A stretch of DNA of 64,000 nt, taken from assembly GCA_963725215.1 (NCBI GenBank), contig CAVRXQ010000002.1, positions 620,001 to 684,000 of the forward strand, read 5' to 3'. A program made the position numbers and the translations under genes. The notes under the pieces are model-generated. The model was not told the DNA's origin. It saw only the letters and a program-made list of their open reading frames with translations, and did not search any database. Positions 36,921-44,851 of the stretch are shown in pieces (the stretch's first letter is position 1; the number at the start of each line of letters is the position of its first letter). The stretch comes from CAVRXQ01 sp963725215. Its GTDB lineage: Bacteria > Actinomycetota > Acidimicrobiia > Acidimicrobiales > Bog-793.

Positions 36921-37724
36921 GTGCACATTCTCGTGACGAACGACGACGGCGTGTTCGCGCCGGGAATCGCTTCGCTTGCGGCGACTCTCGCCGAAGCGGG
37001 ACATGACGTCGTCGTCGTCGCGCCGCTCGAAGACCAAAGTGGGTCCAGTGCCGCGACCGGCGTGCAGCCCCAGTCGTCCGCCGACGCCCTCGCGCTCGAA
37101 GCCGTCGAGCTCGAACGGGCGACAGGAGTGCGCGCCTACGGCATCGCATCGCTTCCAGCGGCGTGCGTGGCGATCGCGCTCGGCGGTGCCCTCGGGCCTC
37201 CCGCCGAACTCGTCGTATCCGGCATCAACCGCGGTCGCAATATCGGGCGACTGATTCTCCACTCTGGGACCGTCGGAGCTGCGTTCACGGCGTCGAAATT
37301 CGGCCGGTCGGCACTCGCGATCAGCATCAAGTCCGACGGCAAAGCGCCTGTCCATTTCGCCACTGCGGCAGAGATCGCGGCCGCGCTCATCGAGCCGCTC
37401 GCGTCGATGGAACCGGGAAGCGTGCTCAACTGCAATGTCCCGAACAAACCCCTCGACGAGATCCGAGGGGTGCGCCGCGCGTATCTCAGTGAGTCGGACA
37501 TCTTCCATTCGACGAGCATCGACGCGGGGCGTATCCGCGTCTCGCTCGGTTATCGGGGCCAGTCGAGGCGCCCTGACGATGACGAAGCGCTGACGAGCGC
37601 AGGATTCGTCTCGTTGACCGCGTTGTCTCCCCCGAGGGAGGACTCGGACCCGAAGGTCCAGGCGCGGGTGGACGAACTCGCGGACAATCTCGACGGTCGC
37701 TTCGGGGCCGACCGACGGGACTGA
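36921..37724 (+). CDS. surE: 5'/3'-nucleotidase SurE
   Basis: A 267-residue metal-dependent nucleoside monophosphatase. HILVTNDDGVFAPGIASLA holds the metal Asp pair, VVAPLEDQSGSSAA the catalytic Ser region, and VVSGINRGRNIGRLILHSGTVGAA the conserved SGxNxGxN and HSGTVGAA elements (the family usually has YSGTVGAA). Start GTG 36921 is set by GGAGGAG eight bases upstream; an open frame reaching 36807 adds only arginine-rich sequence that overlaps the divergent gene. Confidence 0.92.
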   Translation: MHILVTNDDGVFAPGIASLAATLAEAGHDVVVVAPLEDQSGSSAATGVQPQSSADALALEAVELERATGVRAYGIASLPAACVAIALGGALGPPAELVVSGINRGRNIGRLILHSGTVGAAFTASKFGRSALAISIKSDGKAPVHFATAAEIAAALIEPLASMEPGSVLNCNVPNKPLDEIRGVRRAYLSESDIFHSTSIDAGRIRVSLGYRGQSRRPDDDEALTSAGFVSLTALSPPREDSDPKVQARVDELADNLDGRFGADRRD

Positions 37725-38148
37725 CCAGTCTCGAGGGCTCGACCGAGTCGTTGCGCAGGTGACTGAGGCCCTTCGCGACCGTCTGATCAGTGATTTTATG
37801 CCGCTGGAGCGCGCAACGTGAACGATCGGTAACATGACGGCCTCAGCCATAGACGGGGTCGACGGAGCGCGCGCCGGACCCCGGCCGGTCATTCGCCGGA
37901 GCGAGACCCTCACAAACTCATAGACGAGCGCGCGCGGGCGGTGCACGAAAGTGCATGCCCTTAGTCAAAGGAGCGACGCGAGAACCAAGCGAAGGGCTCG
38001 GCCAGCCTGCACCTCGCACGGGTGAGTTTCACCCCGATCTGGATTCGCCCTGCCGGCATCGGATCACGAGTCGAATGCAGTAAGGCGGTCGGCCCGCATC
38101 CCGACCCACCTGGACCAGTGGAAGAACCCCGATCCAAGGAGGCCTTCG
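37725..38148 (+). promoter_or_regulatory. Long hairpin-rich leader region upstream of the Rpf-like gene
   Basis: About 420 bases without a gene. Hairpins seen on the plus strand: GGGGTC/GACCCC around 37855-37882; GGGC-G-G-TGCAC with a GAAA tetraloop closing to GTGCA-T-GCCC (37936-37960); and GGGTGA-GTT-TCACCC (38020-38034). Actinobacterial rpf genes are sometimes under c-di-AMP (ydaO) riboswitches, but I could not match the ydaO core here. Confidence 0.4.
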
Positions 38149-38694
38149 ATGCGACCGCACCCAAAGCTTGCGATCACTTCGGCCACAGTCATCCTCGGCA
38201 CCGCCGGCGCGTTCGGCGTCGCCAACTTGAATACCAAGACCACAGCGCTCGTCCGCGCTGTGCGACATGTCACCCACACGCGCTTCGACGCGCGCGTGCG
38301 CCATACCCAAATACGGCTCCCTCGCGCCGCTCCGCCAATCCTCGCCGGGGCGTATCGCACGACCCCGATCCCCTATCTCTTCGCGCAACCAAGCCCACGC
38401 GTGCGTCCGACGCCAGTGACGCAGATCGGCCTCGCGGTCGCACCTTCTTCGGCAGCGACACCGTCAAAGTGGCTTGCGTTGAGAACGTGCGAGTCTGACA
38501 ACAACTACTCCGAGGACACCGGCAACGGTTACTACGGCGCTTATCAGTTCGCCGCATCGACGTGGTGGGGTCTCGGCCTCTCGGGTCTGCCGAGCACGGC
38601 AAGTCCGGCGCTTCAGAACGCCGCGGCGGCGAAACTGCAGAGACTCTCCGGTTGGTCTGCATGGCCGATCTGCTCGGAAGCCATCGGACTGTAA
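38149..38694 (+). CDS. Resuscitation-promoting-factor-like transglycosylase
   Basis: A 181-residue exported protein. The N-terminal signal or anchor is KLAITSATVILGTAGAFGVA; a proline-rich spacer follows. The C-terminal ~70 residues are the Rpf core: WLALRTCESDNNYSEDTGN (catalytic Glu in CES), GYYGAYQFAASTWWGLG and a closing Cys (WPIC) that pairs with the first. It would cleave peptidoglycan glycan strands and can promote regrowth from dormancy. ATG 38149 follows AAGGAGG by 8 bases. Preceded by a long structured leader. Confidence 0.9.
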   Translation: MRPHPKLAITSATVILGTAGAFGVANLNTKTTALVRAVRHVTHTRFDARVRHTQIRLPRAAPPILAGAYRTTPIPYLFAQPSPRVRPTPVTQIGLAVAPSSAATPSKWLALRTCESDNNYSEDTGNGYYGAYQFAASTWWGLGLSGLPSTASPALQNAAAAKLQRLSGWSAWPICSEAIGL

Positions 38695-38833
38695 GTACCG
38701 TGCGGAGGTCGGCGCAGTACTCGTGCAATTCGCCTTTGATGTTTCCTCGTCATCTTTTGAGCGCAGTCGATTCGCCGAACTTGCGGTCCCCATAGACACC
38801 TCGGCGCGCATCTCTCGATACATTCCTCGTCGC

Positions 38834-39076
38834 ATGGGTCACGATCGGGACATACTCGCCGATCGCCCGCCTTCTCTACCTGCGGAGTCTCGTCTGTCCC
38901 TCGATGCGCCCCACAGGAGAGAGATCCTCGACGCGCACTCGGCTGCCCTCGAGCAAGGCGCCGACGGGTACATCGATCCTTCCTCCGGGCTCTTCGTCCT
39001 CTCCGCTCGATACCTCGCGGCGCGCGGCTACTGCTGCGAGCAGGGATGCCGGCACTGCCCTTACGTCGAGAAATGA
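38834..39076 (+). CDS. DUF5522 family small Cys-rich protein
   Basis: An 80-residue protein whose C-terminus has YIDPSSGLFVLSARYLAARG and YCCEQGCRHCPYVEK, the signature of DUF5522 (Y-x-x-P-x-T-G-L-x-V-x-T-A-x-Y, GYCCGSGCRHCPY). Four cysteines suggest metal binding. Function unknown in the literature I know. ATG 38834 is preferred to the start at 38723. The stop is one base from the next gene's ATG, so the two are translationally coupled. Confidence 0.8.
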   Translation: MGHDRDILADRPPSLPAESRLSLDAPHRREILDAHSAALEQGADGYIDPSSGLFVLSARYLAARGYCCEQGCRHCPYVEK

Positions 39077-39077
39077 G

Positions 39078-39749
39078 ATGAGCCAAAACGCGCGCGCCTG
39101 GATGAGTTGGTCGACTGGAAAAGACAGCACGCTCGCGCTCCATCTCGCCCGGACAAACGGATCGCTCGACGTCGTCGCACTGTTGACGACGCTGAACGCG
39201 GATGCGAATCGGGTCGCGATGCACGCCGTGCGGCGAAGTTTGCTCGAAGCTCAGGCGGCCGCGCTCGGTCTTCCGCTCCACGTCGTCGAGCTGCCGTCAC
39301 CGTGTCCGAACGAGGTCTACGAGGAAAAGATGGCATCGGCGATAGCTACGGCGGTCGAAGACGAGGTACGCCACATCGTCTTCGGCGACATATTTCTCCG
39401 CGACATCCGTGAGTACCGAGAGGCGATGCTCGAGGGAACCGGGATCTCTCCGGTCTTTCCCCTATGGCAGCGGCCGACCGACGCGCTCGCGGAGGAAATG
39501 GTCGCGTCGGGCGTCCGGGCCGTCATCACTTGCGTCGACCCGAATCAGGCGCCGCGAGCACTCGCCGGTCGGCGGTACGACCGGGCCCTGCTCGACGAGT
39601 TGCCTCCCGGTGTCGACGCGTGCGGAGAGAACGGCGAGTTCCACACCTTCGTCGTCGATGGCCCGGGGTTTGCTCACCCGCTCGACGTCTCTGTCGGCGA
39701 GATCGTCGAACGTGACGGTTTTGTCTTCGCCGACGTTTTACCGACGTAG
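39078..39749 (+). CDS. Dph6-like ATP-pyrophosphatase (adenine nucleotide alpha hydrolase)
   Basis: A 223-residue ATP-PPase of the diphthine-ammonia-ligase (Dph6/MJ0570) family. The PP-loop is WMSWSTGKDSTLALHLA. LTTLNADANRVAMHAVR, LPLHVVELPSPCPNEVYE, HIVFGDIFLRDIREYREAML and the end motif DACGENGEFHTFVVDGPGF are family-conserved. Bacteria lack diphthamide, so the substrate here is not diphthine. Coupling to the DUF5522 gene suggests a joint amidation or adenylation step. It overlaps the convergent BtuF-like gene by 76 bases. Confidence 0.88.
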   Translation: MSQNARAWMSWSTGKDSTLALHLARTNGSLDVVALLTTLNADANRVAMHAVRRSLLEAQAAALGLPLHVVELPSPCPNEVYEEKMASAIATAVEDEVRHIVFGDIFLRDIREYREAMLEGTGISPVFPLWQRPTDALAEEMVASGVRAVITCVDPNQAPRALAGRRYDRALLDELPPGVDACGENGEFHTFVVDGPGFAHPLDVSVGEIVERDGFVFADVLPT

Positions 39750-40648
39750 CTGACGAGATCTGGATCGGGAGGGACGACGTCGGGATGGAAGATCCCGGCG
39801 AGCGCCTCCACGCCGTCGACGAGCCGGGGACCTGGACGCACGAACGAGGAGTCGGCGTCGACCGCGAAAACGCGGCAACCCGCTGGTAGGCGACCCTCGC
39901 TCAGAAGGTCAGTCGCCAGGTGGCGCGCGTCATCGAGGTGGAAACCGCACGGCGCGACGACGCAAATCTCGGGGACGCGCTGACCGACGTGATTCCAGTC
40001 CACGCGCTTCGAAGGCTTGCCGGACTCCCCGACGACCTCATTCCCTCCGGCGCGCTCGACCATGTCTGGGATCCAGTGACCCGCACCAAAGGGCGGATCG
40101 GTCCATTCGAGAACGACAACGCGCGGACGATCGCGGCCGACGACGACGGAATTGATCCGCTGCAGTCGAAAGGACAGGTTGTCGACGAGCCGACGCGCTT
40201 CGACGTGCCTCCCGACCGCGTCGCCGATCGCGAGGATCGAGCCGAGCACCTCCTCGAGCGTCTGCGGATCGACCGTCAAGACGGCGCTGTCGTACTGGAG
40301 ATGCGAGAGCGCGTCGTCGACCGTTTTCACGTCCACGGCGCAAACCGCACACAGGTCCTGGGTGACGAGAAGGTCCGGTTCGAGCTCGCGCAGCGAGCCC
40401 TCGTCGAGACGATTGAGCTCCTCACCCGACGCGATTCGAGTCCGTACCTCTGCATCGATCTCTTTGGGCGTCAAACCGCTCCGAATCGCGGTCGTCGAGA
40501 CGACTCGCCGCGAACGTGCCTCGCTCGGGTAGTCGCACTCGAACGTGACACCGACCACATCGTCGGCCGCGCCGATAGCGAAGAGGATCTCCGTCGCAGA
40601 CGGAAGGAGCGAAACAACTCGCACGATAGGGAAGCTACCGGAGCTCAC
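39674..40648 (-). CDS. Cytosolic BtuF-like (cobalamin-type) binding protein
   Basis: A 324-residue member of the periplasmic-binding-protein family of ABC importers (COG0614): RVVSLLPSATEILFAIGAADD, VVGVTFECDYPSEA, LDEGSLRELEPDLLVTQDLC and VVVLEWTDPPFGAGHWIPDM. It has no signal peptide, as in the cytosolic cobalamin-binding subgroup of several phyla, so it likely binds a corrinoid or related ligand inside the cell. Start GTG 40648 is uncertain; a GTG eight codons later is possible. The last ~25 codons are antisense to the ATP-PPase gene. Confidence 0.82.
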   Translation of the reverse strand: MSSGSFPIVRVVSLLPSATEILFAIGAADDVVGVTFECDYPSEARSRRVVSTTAIRSGLTPKEIDAEVRTRIASGEELNRLDEGSLRELEPDLLVTQDLCAVCAVDVKTVDDALSHLQYDSAVLTVDPQTLEEVLGSILAIGDAVGRHVEARRLVDNLSFRLQRINSVVVGRDRPRVVVLEWTDPPFGAGHWIPDMVERAGGNEVVGESGKPSKRVDWNHVGQRVPEICVVAPCGFHLDDARHLATDLLSEGRLPAGCRVFAVDADSSFVRPGPRLVDGVEALAGIFHPDVVPPDPDLVSYVGKTSAKTKPSRSTISPTETSSG

Positions 40649-40676
40649 CCAACCCGTTCCGCCGCTCGGTCCGTCG

Positions 40677-40952
40677 TTAGACGGGCGTCGCGGCCTCCCG
40701 CCCGAGTCGGGCGCGAGGTGGTTGTGCCCCGCACTTCATTTGCCCGTCCGCCGGTGCGAGCCCGACTCGTCGGACGATGACCGGCGCGGGCTCGGCAGCC
40801 TGGCGAGAACTCCTGCGCACCCTGGCCCACAAGTTGAAGACGAAGCGGCGGCGGTTGACGTCACGCGCTTCGCGTCGCCGCGCGGCCCGCTCGAATCGGC
40901 TGGTGTCCGACGCCTCTTGGTGCAGCCAGCTATCGACAAGAAATGGATTCAT
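40677..40952 (-). CDS. Possible small basic protein divergent from marR
   Basis: A 91-residue frame with a near-perfect AAGGAGGT ribosome site directly before ATG 40952. The first ~50 residues (MNPFLVDSWLHQEASDTSRF, then RRREARDVNRRRFVFN) look like small Arg-rich actinobacterial proteins; the rest looks less coding. The operator palindromes lie between this start and marR, so a MarR-controlled target is plausible. The function is unknown and the gene may be shorter than given. Confidence 0.45.
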   Translation of the reverse strand: MNPFLVDSWLHQEASDTSRFERAARRREARDVNRRRFVFNLWARVRRSSRQAAEPAPVIVRRVGLAPADGQMKCGAQPPRARLGREAATPV

Positions 40953-40969
40953 CGGACCTCCTTCAAACG

Positions 40970-41023
40970 CTTGATGACAAGCTGCTTGTTATCAAGCTAC
41001 TTGAAATACAGCTTGAAATCAAG
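40970..41023. promoter_or_regulatory. MarR operator candidate: palindromes with CTTGA/TCAAG half-sites
   Basis: First a 27-base palindrome (40970-40996): half-sites CTTGATGACAAGC and GCTTGTTATCAAG around a central T, one mismatch. Second, CTTGAAATCAAG (41012-41023) and a related CTTGAAATACAG just before it (41000-41011). These lie between two divergent starts and immediately upstream of a TATGAT hexamer (41050-41055), as expected of an auto-repressed MarR promoter. Confidence 0.8.
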
Positions 41024-41061
41024 TAACTGTAATTAAAGTGAAAAGTTGGTATGATGTGCAC

Positions 41062-41610
41062 GTGACCGAGACCCGGAAAAAGGACGCTGCGCGCGACGAA
41101 ACGTGCGACGATTTCGACGCGCATGCCGCCTGGGCCGCGAAGACGTGGCCGGAGATCGATCCAGTCGTCGAACAGATCGTCAACCGAATCGACAAAATCG
41201 GCCGCTACATCGACCGCGCCTCTGTGGACACGCTCGACTCACTCGGTCTCGCGCTGGGCGAGTTGAAGGTGCTGTTGTGTGTGAACAAGGACGACCTCCG
41301 TTCGCCCGCCGAGATCGCCAAACACCTCCTCGTCTCGACCGGAACGATGACGAATCGACTCGACAAGCTCGAAGCCGCGGGTCTCGTCGCCCGAACTCGC
41401 GATCCCCATGACCGCCGCTCGCTGACCGTGGAGCTCACCGAAGCGGGCCGCAGAACTCTCGACAGCTACGTGAGCGTGCAGGCGAAGCGGGAGCGCCAGT
41501 TGTTGAGCGGCCTCGACGACGCGGACAAGGGTGAGCTCACCCGCCTTTTACGACTGCTCCTCGCCTCGGTCCAGGCACAAGCTGGCTTCGTTCTTCACGG
41601 CAAGGTCTGA
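41062..41610 (+). CDS. MarR-family transcriptional regulator
   Basis: A winged-helix repressor or activator of ~182 residues. The DNA-binding core is LGLALGELKVLLCVNK, then LRSPAEIAKHLLVSTGTMTNRLDKLEAAGL (recognition helix in VSTGTMTNRLDKLE) and the wing VARTRDPHDRRSLTVELTEAG. The ~25-residue acidic N-terminal extension is common in this group. GTG 41062 lies about seven bases after a TATGAT -10-like hexamer, suggesting a leaderless start; GTG 41038 or 41056 are alternatives. Likely auto-regulated through the palindromes upstream. Confidence 0.88.
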   Translation: MTETRKKDAARDETCDDFDAHAAWAAKTWPEIDPVVEQIVNRIDKIGRYIDRASVDTLDSLGLALGELKVLLCVNKDDLRSPAEIAKHLLVSTGTMTNRLDKLEAAGLVARTRDPHDRRSLTVELTEAGRRTLDSYVSVQAKRERQLLSGLDDADKGELTRLLRLLLASVQAQAGFVLHGKV

Positions 41611-41786
41611 AATCCGCCTCGCTCGTCGGCCGCTTTCCGTCCAGCAACGATTAAGGGCGTGCACTAGAAGTCCCGGCGTCACGGCGATGACGCGCGGTGC
41701 GCCCGGCCCGCCGTGACAGCCCACCCGCCGCGGCGATGGCCCGATAGGGTCAGGACGAGCCAAATAACCCTGGAGCGCGATGAACG

Positions 41787-43277
41787 ATGTCTCGTGACGC
41801 CGCGGAGTCACCCGCGGAAATCTCCCTCACTTTCGACGATGTCCTCCTCGTCCCACAGGACTCCGACGTCCTCCCCCACGAGGCTGACACGACGACGCGG
41901 CTGAGCGATCGACTCGAACTGAGCATCCCGCTCGTCTCCGCGGCAATGGACACCGTCACCGAGTCGCGCATGGCGGTCGCGCTGGCACGCCTCGGGGGAC
42001 TTGGCACGATCCACCGCAACATGTCGGCGGAGCGCCAGGCAGAAGAAGTCGACCGGGTGAAGCGCTCGGAAGCCGGGATGGTGCAGAACCCGGTGAAGAT
42101 TGCTCCGGACCGCCCCGTTTCCGAGGCAATGGAAATGATGCGGCACTTCCACATCTCCGGTGTCCCCGTCGTCGACCCCGACGGCCGCCTCGTCGGCATC
42201 GTCACGAACCGCGACCTGCGCTTCCACGACGACCCCCGTGTCGCGGTCGCCGACGTCATGACGTCACAGAGTCTCGTCACGGCACCGCTCGGAACCGACC
42301 TCGCAAAGGCGCGTCGCATCCTTCAGGAGGCGAAAGTCGAAAAGCTCCCGATCGTCGACGGCGACGGTCGATTGCGCGGTCTGATCACCGTGAAGGACAT
42401 CACCAAACAAGAGGCGTTCCCCGGCGCGAGCAAGGACCCGGACGGTCGACTGCGCGTCGCGGCGGCGATCGGAGTCGGCGGCGAGGGATACGCGCGGGCG
42501 AAGGCGCTGATCGACGCCGAGGTCGACGTCATCTGCGTCGACACCGCGCACGGACACTCCCGCCGGGTGGTCGAGACCGTCGCCGAGCTCCGCGAGAACT
42601 GGAGAACCGGGGTCATCGTCGCCGGCAACGTGGCCACCGCGGCCGGGACGCGCGCGCTTGCCGAATCCGGTGCCGACGTCGTGAAAATCGGAGTCGGGCC
42701 TGGTTCCATCTGCACGACGCGCGTCGTCACCGGCATCGGGGTCCCCCAGTGGAGCGCGATCCGCGAGTGCACCGAAGAGGCGCGTCGCCACGGGGTCGGG
42801 ATCTTGGCCGACGGCGGCATCCGCTTCTCTGGAGACATCGCGAAGGCGATCGCTGCCGGCGCGCAGGCGGTGATGCTCGGCAGCCTGTTCGCCGGCGTCG
42901 AAGAAAGCCCCGGCGAGATCACGATGATCGGCAACCGCCCGATGAAGCGATACCGGGGAATGGGGAGCCTTTCGGCGATGGCGACCCGCTCGTACTCGAA
43001 GGACCGCTACGCCCAAGAAACGGTCGCTGATCCGGACAAGGTCGTCCCCGAAGGCGTAGAAGGCGCTGTGCCGTACCGCGGTCCGCTCGCTGAGGTCGTC
43101 CATCAGCTCGTCGGCGGGCTCCGCCAGGCGATGGGCTATGTCGGAGCGCGCACGATCCCCCAGTTTCACGAGCGGGCGAAGTTCATCCGCGTCAGCGAGG
43201 GCGCGTACCGCGAGAACCACCCCCACGACCTCTACGGCGTAATCGACGCGCCGAACTATCTCGGCACCGACTCTTAA
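41787..43277 (+). CDS. guaB: Inosine-5'-monophosphate dehydrogenase
   Basis: A 496-residue enzyme that oxidises IMP to XMP, the committed step of GMP synthesis. The barrel begins at SLTFDDVLLVPQDSDV and VSAAMDTVTESRMAVALARL. Two CBS domains are inserted (residues ~95-210: HISGVPVVDPDGRLVGIVTN and EKLPIVDGDGRLRGLITV). The catalytic Cys is in GVGPGSICTTRVVTG; GILADGGIRFSGDIAKA, the flap YRGMGSLSAM and the Arg-Tyr region follow. Full length and intact. A GC-rich hairpin after the stop may end the transcript. Confidence 0.96.
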   Translation: MSRDAAESPAEISLTFDDVLLVPQDSDVLPHEADTTTRLSDRLELSIPLVSAAMDTVTESRMAVALARLGGLGTIHRNMSAERQAEEVDRVKRSEAGMVQNPVKIAPDRPVSEAMEMMRHFHISGVPVVDPDGRLVGIVTNRDLRFHDDPRVAVADVMTSQSLVTAPLGTDLAKARRILQEAKVEKLPIVDGDGRLRGLITVKDITKQEAFPGASKDPDGRLRVAAAIGVGGEGYARAKALIDAEVDVICVDTAHGHSRRVVETVAELRENWRTGVIVAGNVATAAGTRALAESGADVVKIGVGPGSICTTRVVTGIGVPQWSAIRECTEEARRHGVGILADGGIRFSGDIAKAIAAGAQAVMLGSLFAGVEESPGEITMIGNRPMKRYRGMGSLSAMATRSYSKDRYAQETVADPDKVVPEGVEGAVPYRGPLAEVVHQLVGGLRQAMGYVGARTIPQFHERAKFIRVSEGAYRENHPHDLYGVIDAPNYLGTDS

Positions 43278-43281
43278 GAGG

Positions 43282-43299
43282 GCGGCCGCTCTCGGCCGC
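43282..43299 (+). terminator. GC-rich hairpin after guaB
   Basis: Stem GCGGCCG/CGGCCGC with a CTCT loop, five bases after the guaB stop. There is no strong T-tract, so termination is probable only by analogy to GC-rich actinobacterial terminators. Confidence 0.5.
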
Positions 43300-43351
43300 A
43301 GGACTGTTTCCACGCCGGCAACGCTTCTCCTTCTCGGCGCGCCCGCCCTGC

Positions 43352-43687
43352 TTGACTCTGAGCGCCGCCACATTGACGAGGTCATCGCGGACCGACGTCG
43401 GTACTTCGGATGGCGACCTGCGCATCGAAACCGCGTCTGGTCGCCAACGTGTTGGCTGGTTCATCTCCGGAAGCGCCCGCCTCACTACGGTGAGCGGTTC
43501 GGTCTCCGCTGGGATCGCGCAGGGCACTGCTCTGCACGTCGAAGCCGAAGCGCTCGCTGGATCGCTCGAGTTCGAGATCCCCCTCGACTCCGAGCCGGAT
43601 TCGTCGAGTTCTGTAGGACCGGAACTTTCGTTGCAGATCAGCTCCCTGAGCGGAAGCGTGCGGATCGTTCGTTCGGCGGCGAAGAGA
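43352..43687 (+). pseudogene. Truncated DUF4097-like beta-repeat protein
   Basis: The frame from TTG 43352 (open to 43723) contains SDGDLRIETASG, ARLTTVSGSVSAGI, then LSLQISSLSGSVRIVRS. This is the repeating (S/T)xSG(D/S)VRV pattern of DUF4097 adhesin-like proteins. Whole members have more such repeats and a longer N-terminal part; here only the final two to three repeats remain, directly after guaB. The last codons run over the stop of the convergent VOC gene. I read it as a C-terminal remnant, although a short expressed form is possible. Confidence 0.5.
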
Positions 43688-43703
43688 GCGCCGCGTGACT
43701 CCC

Positions 43704-44171
43704 CTACAGGTCGAGCGGCTTGATGTCCGCGAGGAGCAACTTCGGATCGCGCCAGTCGATCCCCTCGACGTCGACGTAAAGCTCGATCTCGTTGCCGTCG
43801 GGATCGGTGAGGTAGACGCTGTGGGTGACAGTGTGATCGGCCGCGCCGACTACGTGGGCGCCCGCCGCGCGCACTTGTTCGAGGGCCGTACGCAACTCCT
43901 CGTCGGTGTCGCCGACTTTGAGCCCGAAGTGATAAAGACCTGCGCGGCGTCCCTTCAGCGGACCGGGCGCGTCCTCCCCCACTTCGATCAGCAACAGCTC
44001 GTGATGGGTGCGGCCGCCGCTGAACATCGCGGCGGGGAATCCGAGCGGGATGTCGACTTCGGAACCTGGCCCGGCGACTTGTCGCCAACCGAGCACGTCG
44101 CGGTAGAACGCGACGGAGCGCTTGAGATTCTTCACGTACAGCACGAGGTGCCCGAGCTCCTTGACACCCAT
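43704..44171 (-). CDS. Glyoxalase/VOC-family protein
   Basis: A 155-residue vicinal-oxygen-chelate protein with two beta-alpha-beta modules: ELGHLVLYVKNLKRSVAFYRDVLG (His metal ligand) and HFGLKVGDTDEELRTALEQV, then VYLTDPDGNEIELYVD (metal Glu). The metal pattern is H...H...E, as in extradiol dioxygenases (CatE type) and glyoxalases. Its ATG shares one base with the pdxT stop (TGATG), so it is the third gene of the pdxS-pdxT operon. A role in B6 metabolism is only suggested by position. Confidence 0.87.
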   Translation of the reverse strand: MGVKELGHLVLYVKNLKRSVAFYRDVLGWRQVAGPGSEVDIPLGFPAAMFSGGRTHHELLLIEVGEDAPGPLKGRRAGLYHFGLKVGDTDEELRTALEQVRAAGAHVVGAADHTVTHSVYLTDPDGNEIELYVDVEGIDWRDPKLLLADIKPLDL

Positions 44172-44851
44172 CAGCGTTCGACCTTCGCGCCCGAGATGCG
44201 CCGGCGCACGTCGTCGACGAGCAGCGCGTGCACGCTCGGATCCGCGACAAGCTCGGGGTGGAACGCGACGACGGTCACGGTTCCAGAACGACATCCCACC
44301 GGCCGCGACTTCCCGTCTGCCATCTGGACCTCCGCGAGCAGCTCGACGTCGGCACCGATTGATTCGACGTAGGGAGCGCGGATGAACACCGCATGGATCG
44401 GGCCATCCTTCGCGCCCTTGAAGTCGAGATCGGCCTCGAACGACTCCGCCTGCCGGCCGAACGCGTTGCGACGCACGGTGACGTCGATTGCGTCGAAGCT
44501 CCACTGATCGGGACGCCCGTCGAGCACCTCTCGCGCGAGCAGGATCATCCCGGCGCAGGTTCCGAGCACCGGCAATCCCCCCGCCAGGAGCTTCGCAATC
44601 GGCTCGCGCAGCTCTGCTCCTTCGATCAGCAATTGCAGCGCCGTCGACTCGCCGCCCGGGAGGACGAGCCCATCGATCCCCTCGAGATCCGCCGGGACGC
44701 GCACCTCTTTGGTCTCGACACCGAGTGACGTGAGGAGCTTCGTGTGCGCTTCGACGTCGCCTTGCAATGCGAGGACGCCGATCACCAACCGATCACTGAA
44801 CGCGATTCGACTTTGTCCCGCGAGCGCCACATCGATCGTCGTTTCGATCAC
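44171..44851 (-). CDS. pdxT: Pyridoxal 5'-phosphate synthase glutaminase subunit PdxT
   Basis: A 226-residue class-I glutaminase that feeds ammonia to PdxS for PLP synthesis. IGVLALQGDVEAH opens the fold. LVLPGGESTALQLLIE is the conserved GGEST, VLGTCAGMILLA carries the nucleophile Cys, and AFHPELVAD carries the catalytic His-Glu. An N-terminal extension of about 20 residues precedes the usual start, so translation may begin later (near LVIGVL), but ATG 44851 overlaps the pdxS stop by four bases. Confidence 0.95.
   Translation of the reverse strand: MIETTIDVALAGQSRIAFSDRLVIGVLALQGDVEAHTKLLTSLGVETKEVRVPADLEGIDGLVLPGGESTALQLLIEGAELREPIAKLLAGGLPVLGTCAGMILLAREVLDGRPDQWSFDAIDVTVRRNAFGRQAESFEADLDFKGAKDGPIHAVFIRAPYVESIGADVELLAEVQMADGKSRPVGCRSGTVTVVAFHPELVADPSVHALLVDDVRRRISGAKVER

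Noticed and set aside
37850..38148. c-di-AMP (ydaO) riboswitch before the Rpf-like gene
   Set aside because: Hairpins exist, but the conserved GGGGRNCC, GGGGUGAA and CCCGAAYCCGUCAG segments were not found, so the class is not assigned.
42264..43385. Long minus-strand frame (373 codons) opposite guaB
   Set aside because: It is an antisense shadow of an intact, highly conserved guaB gene; its sequence is Arg/Asp-rich without any domain.
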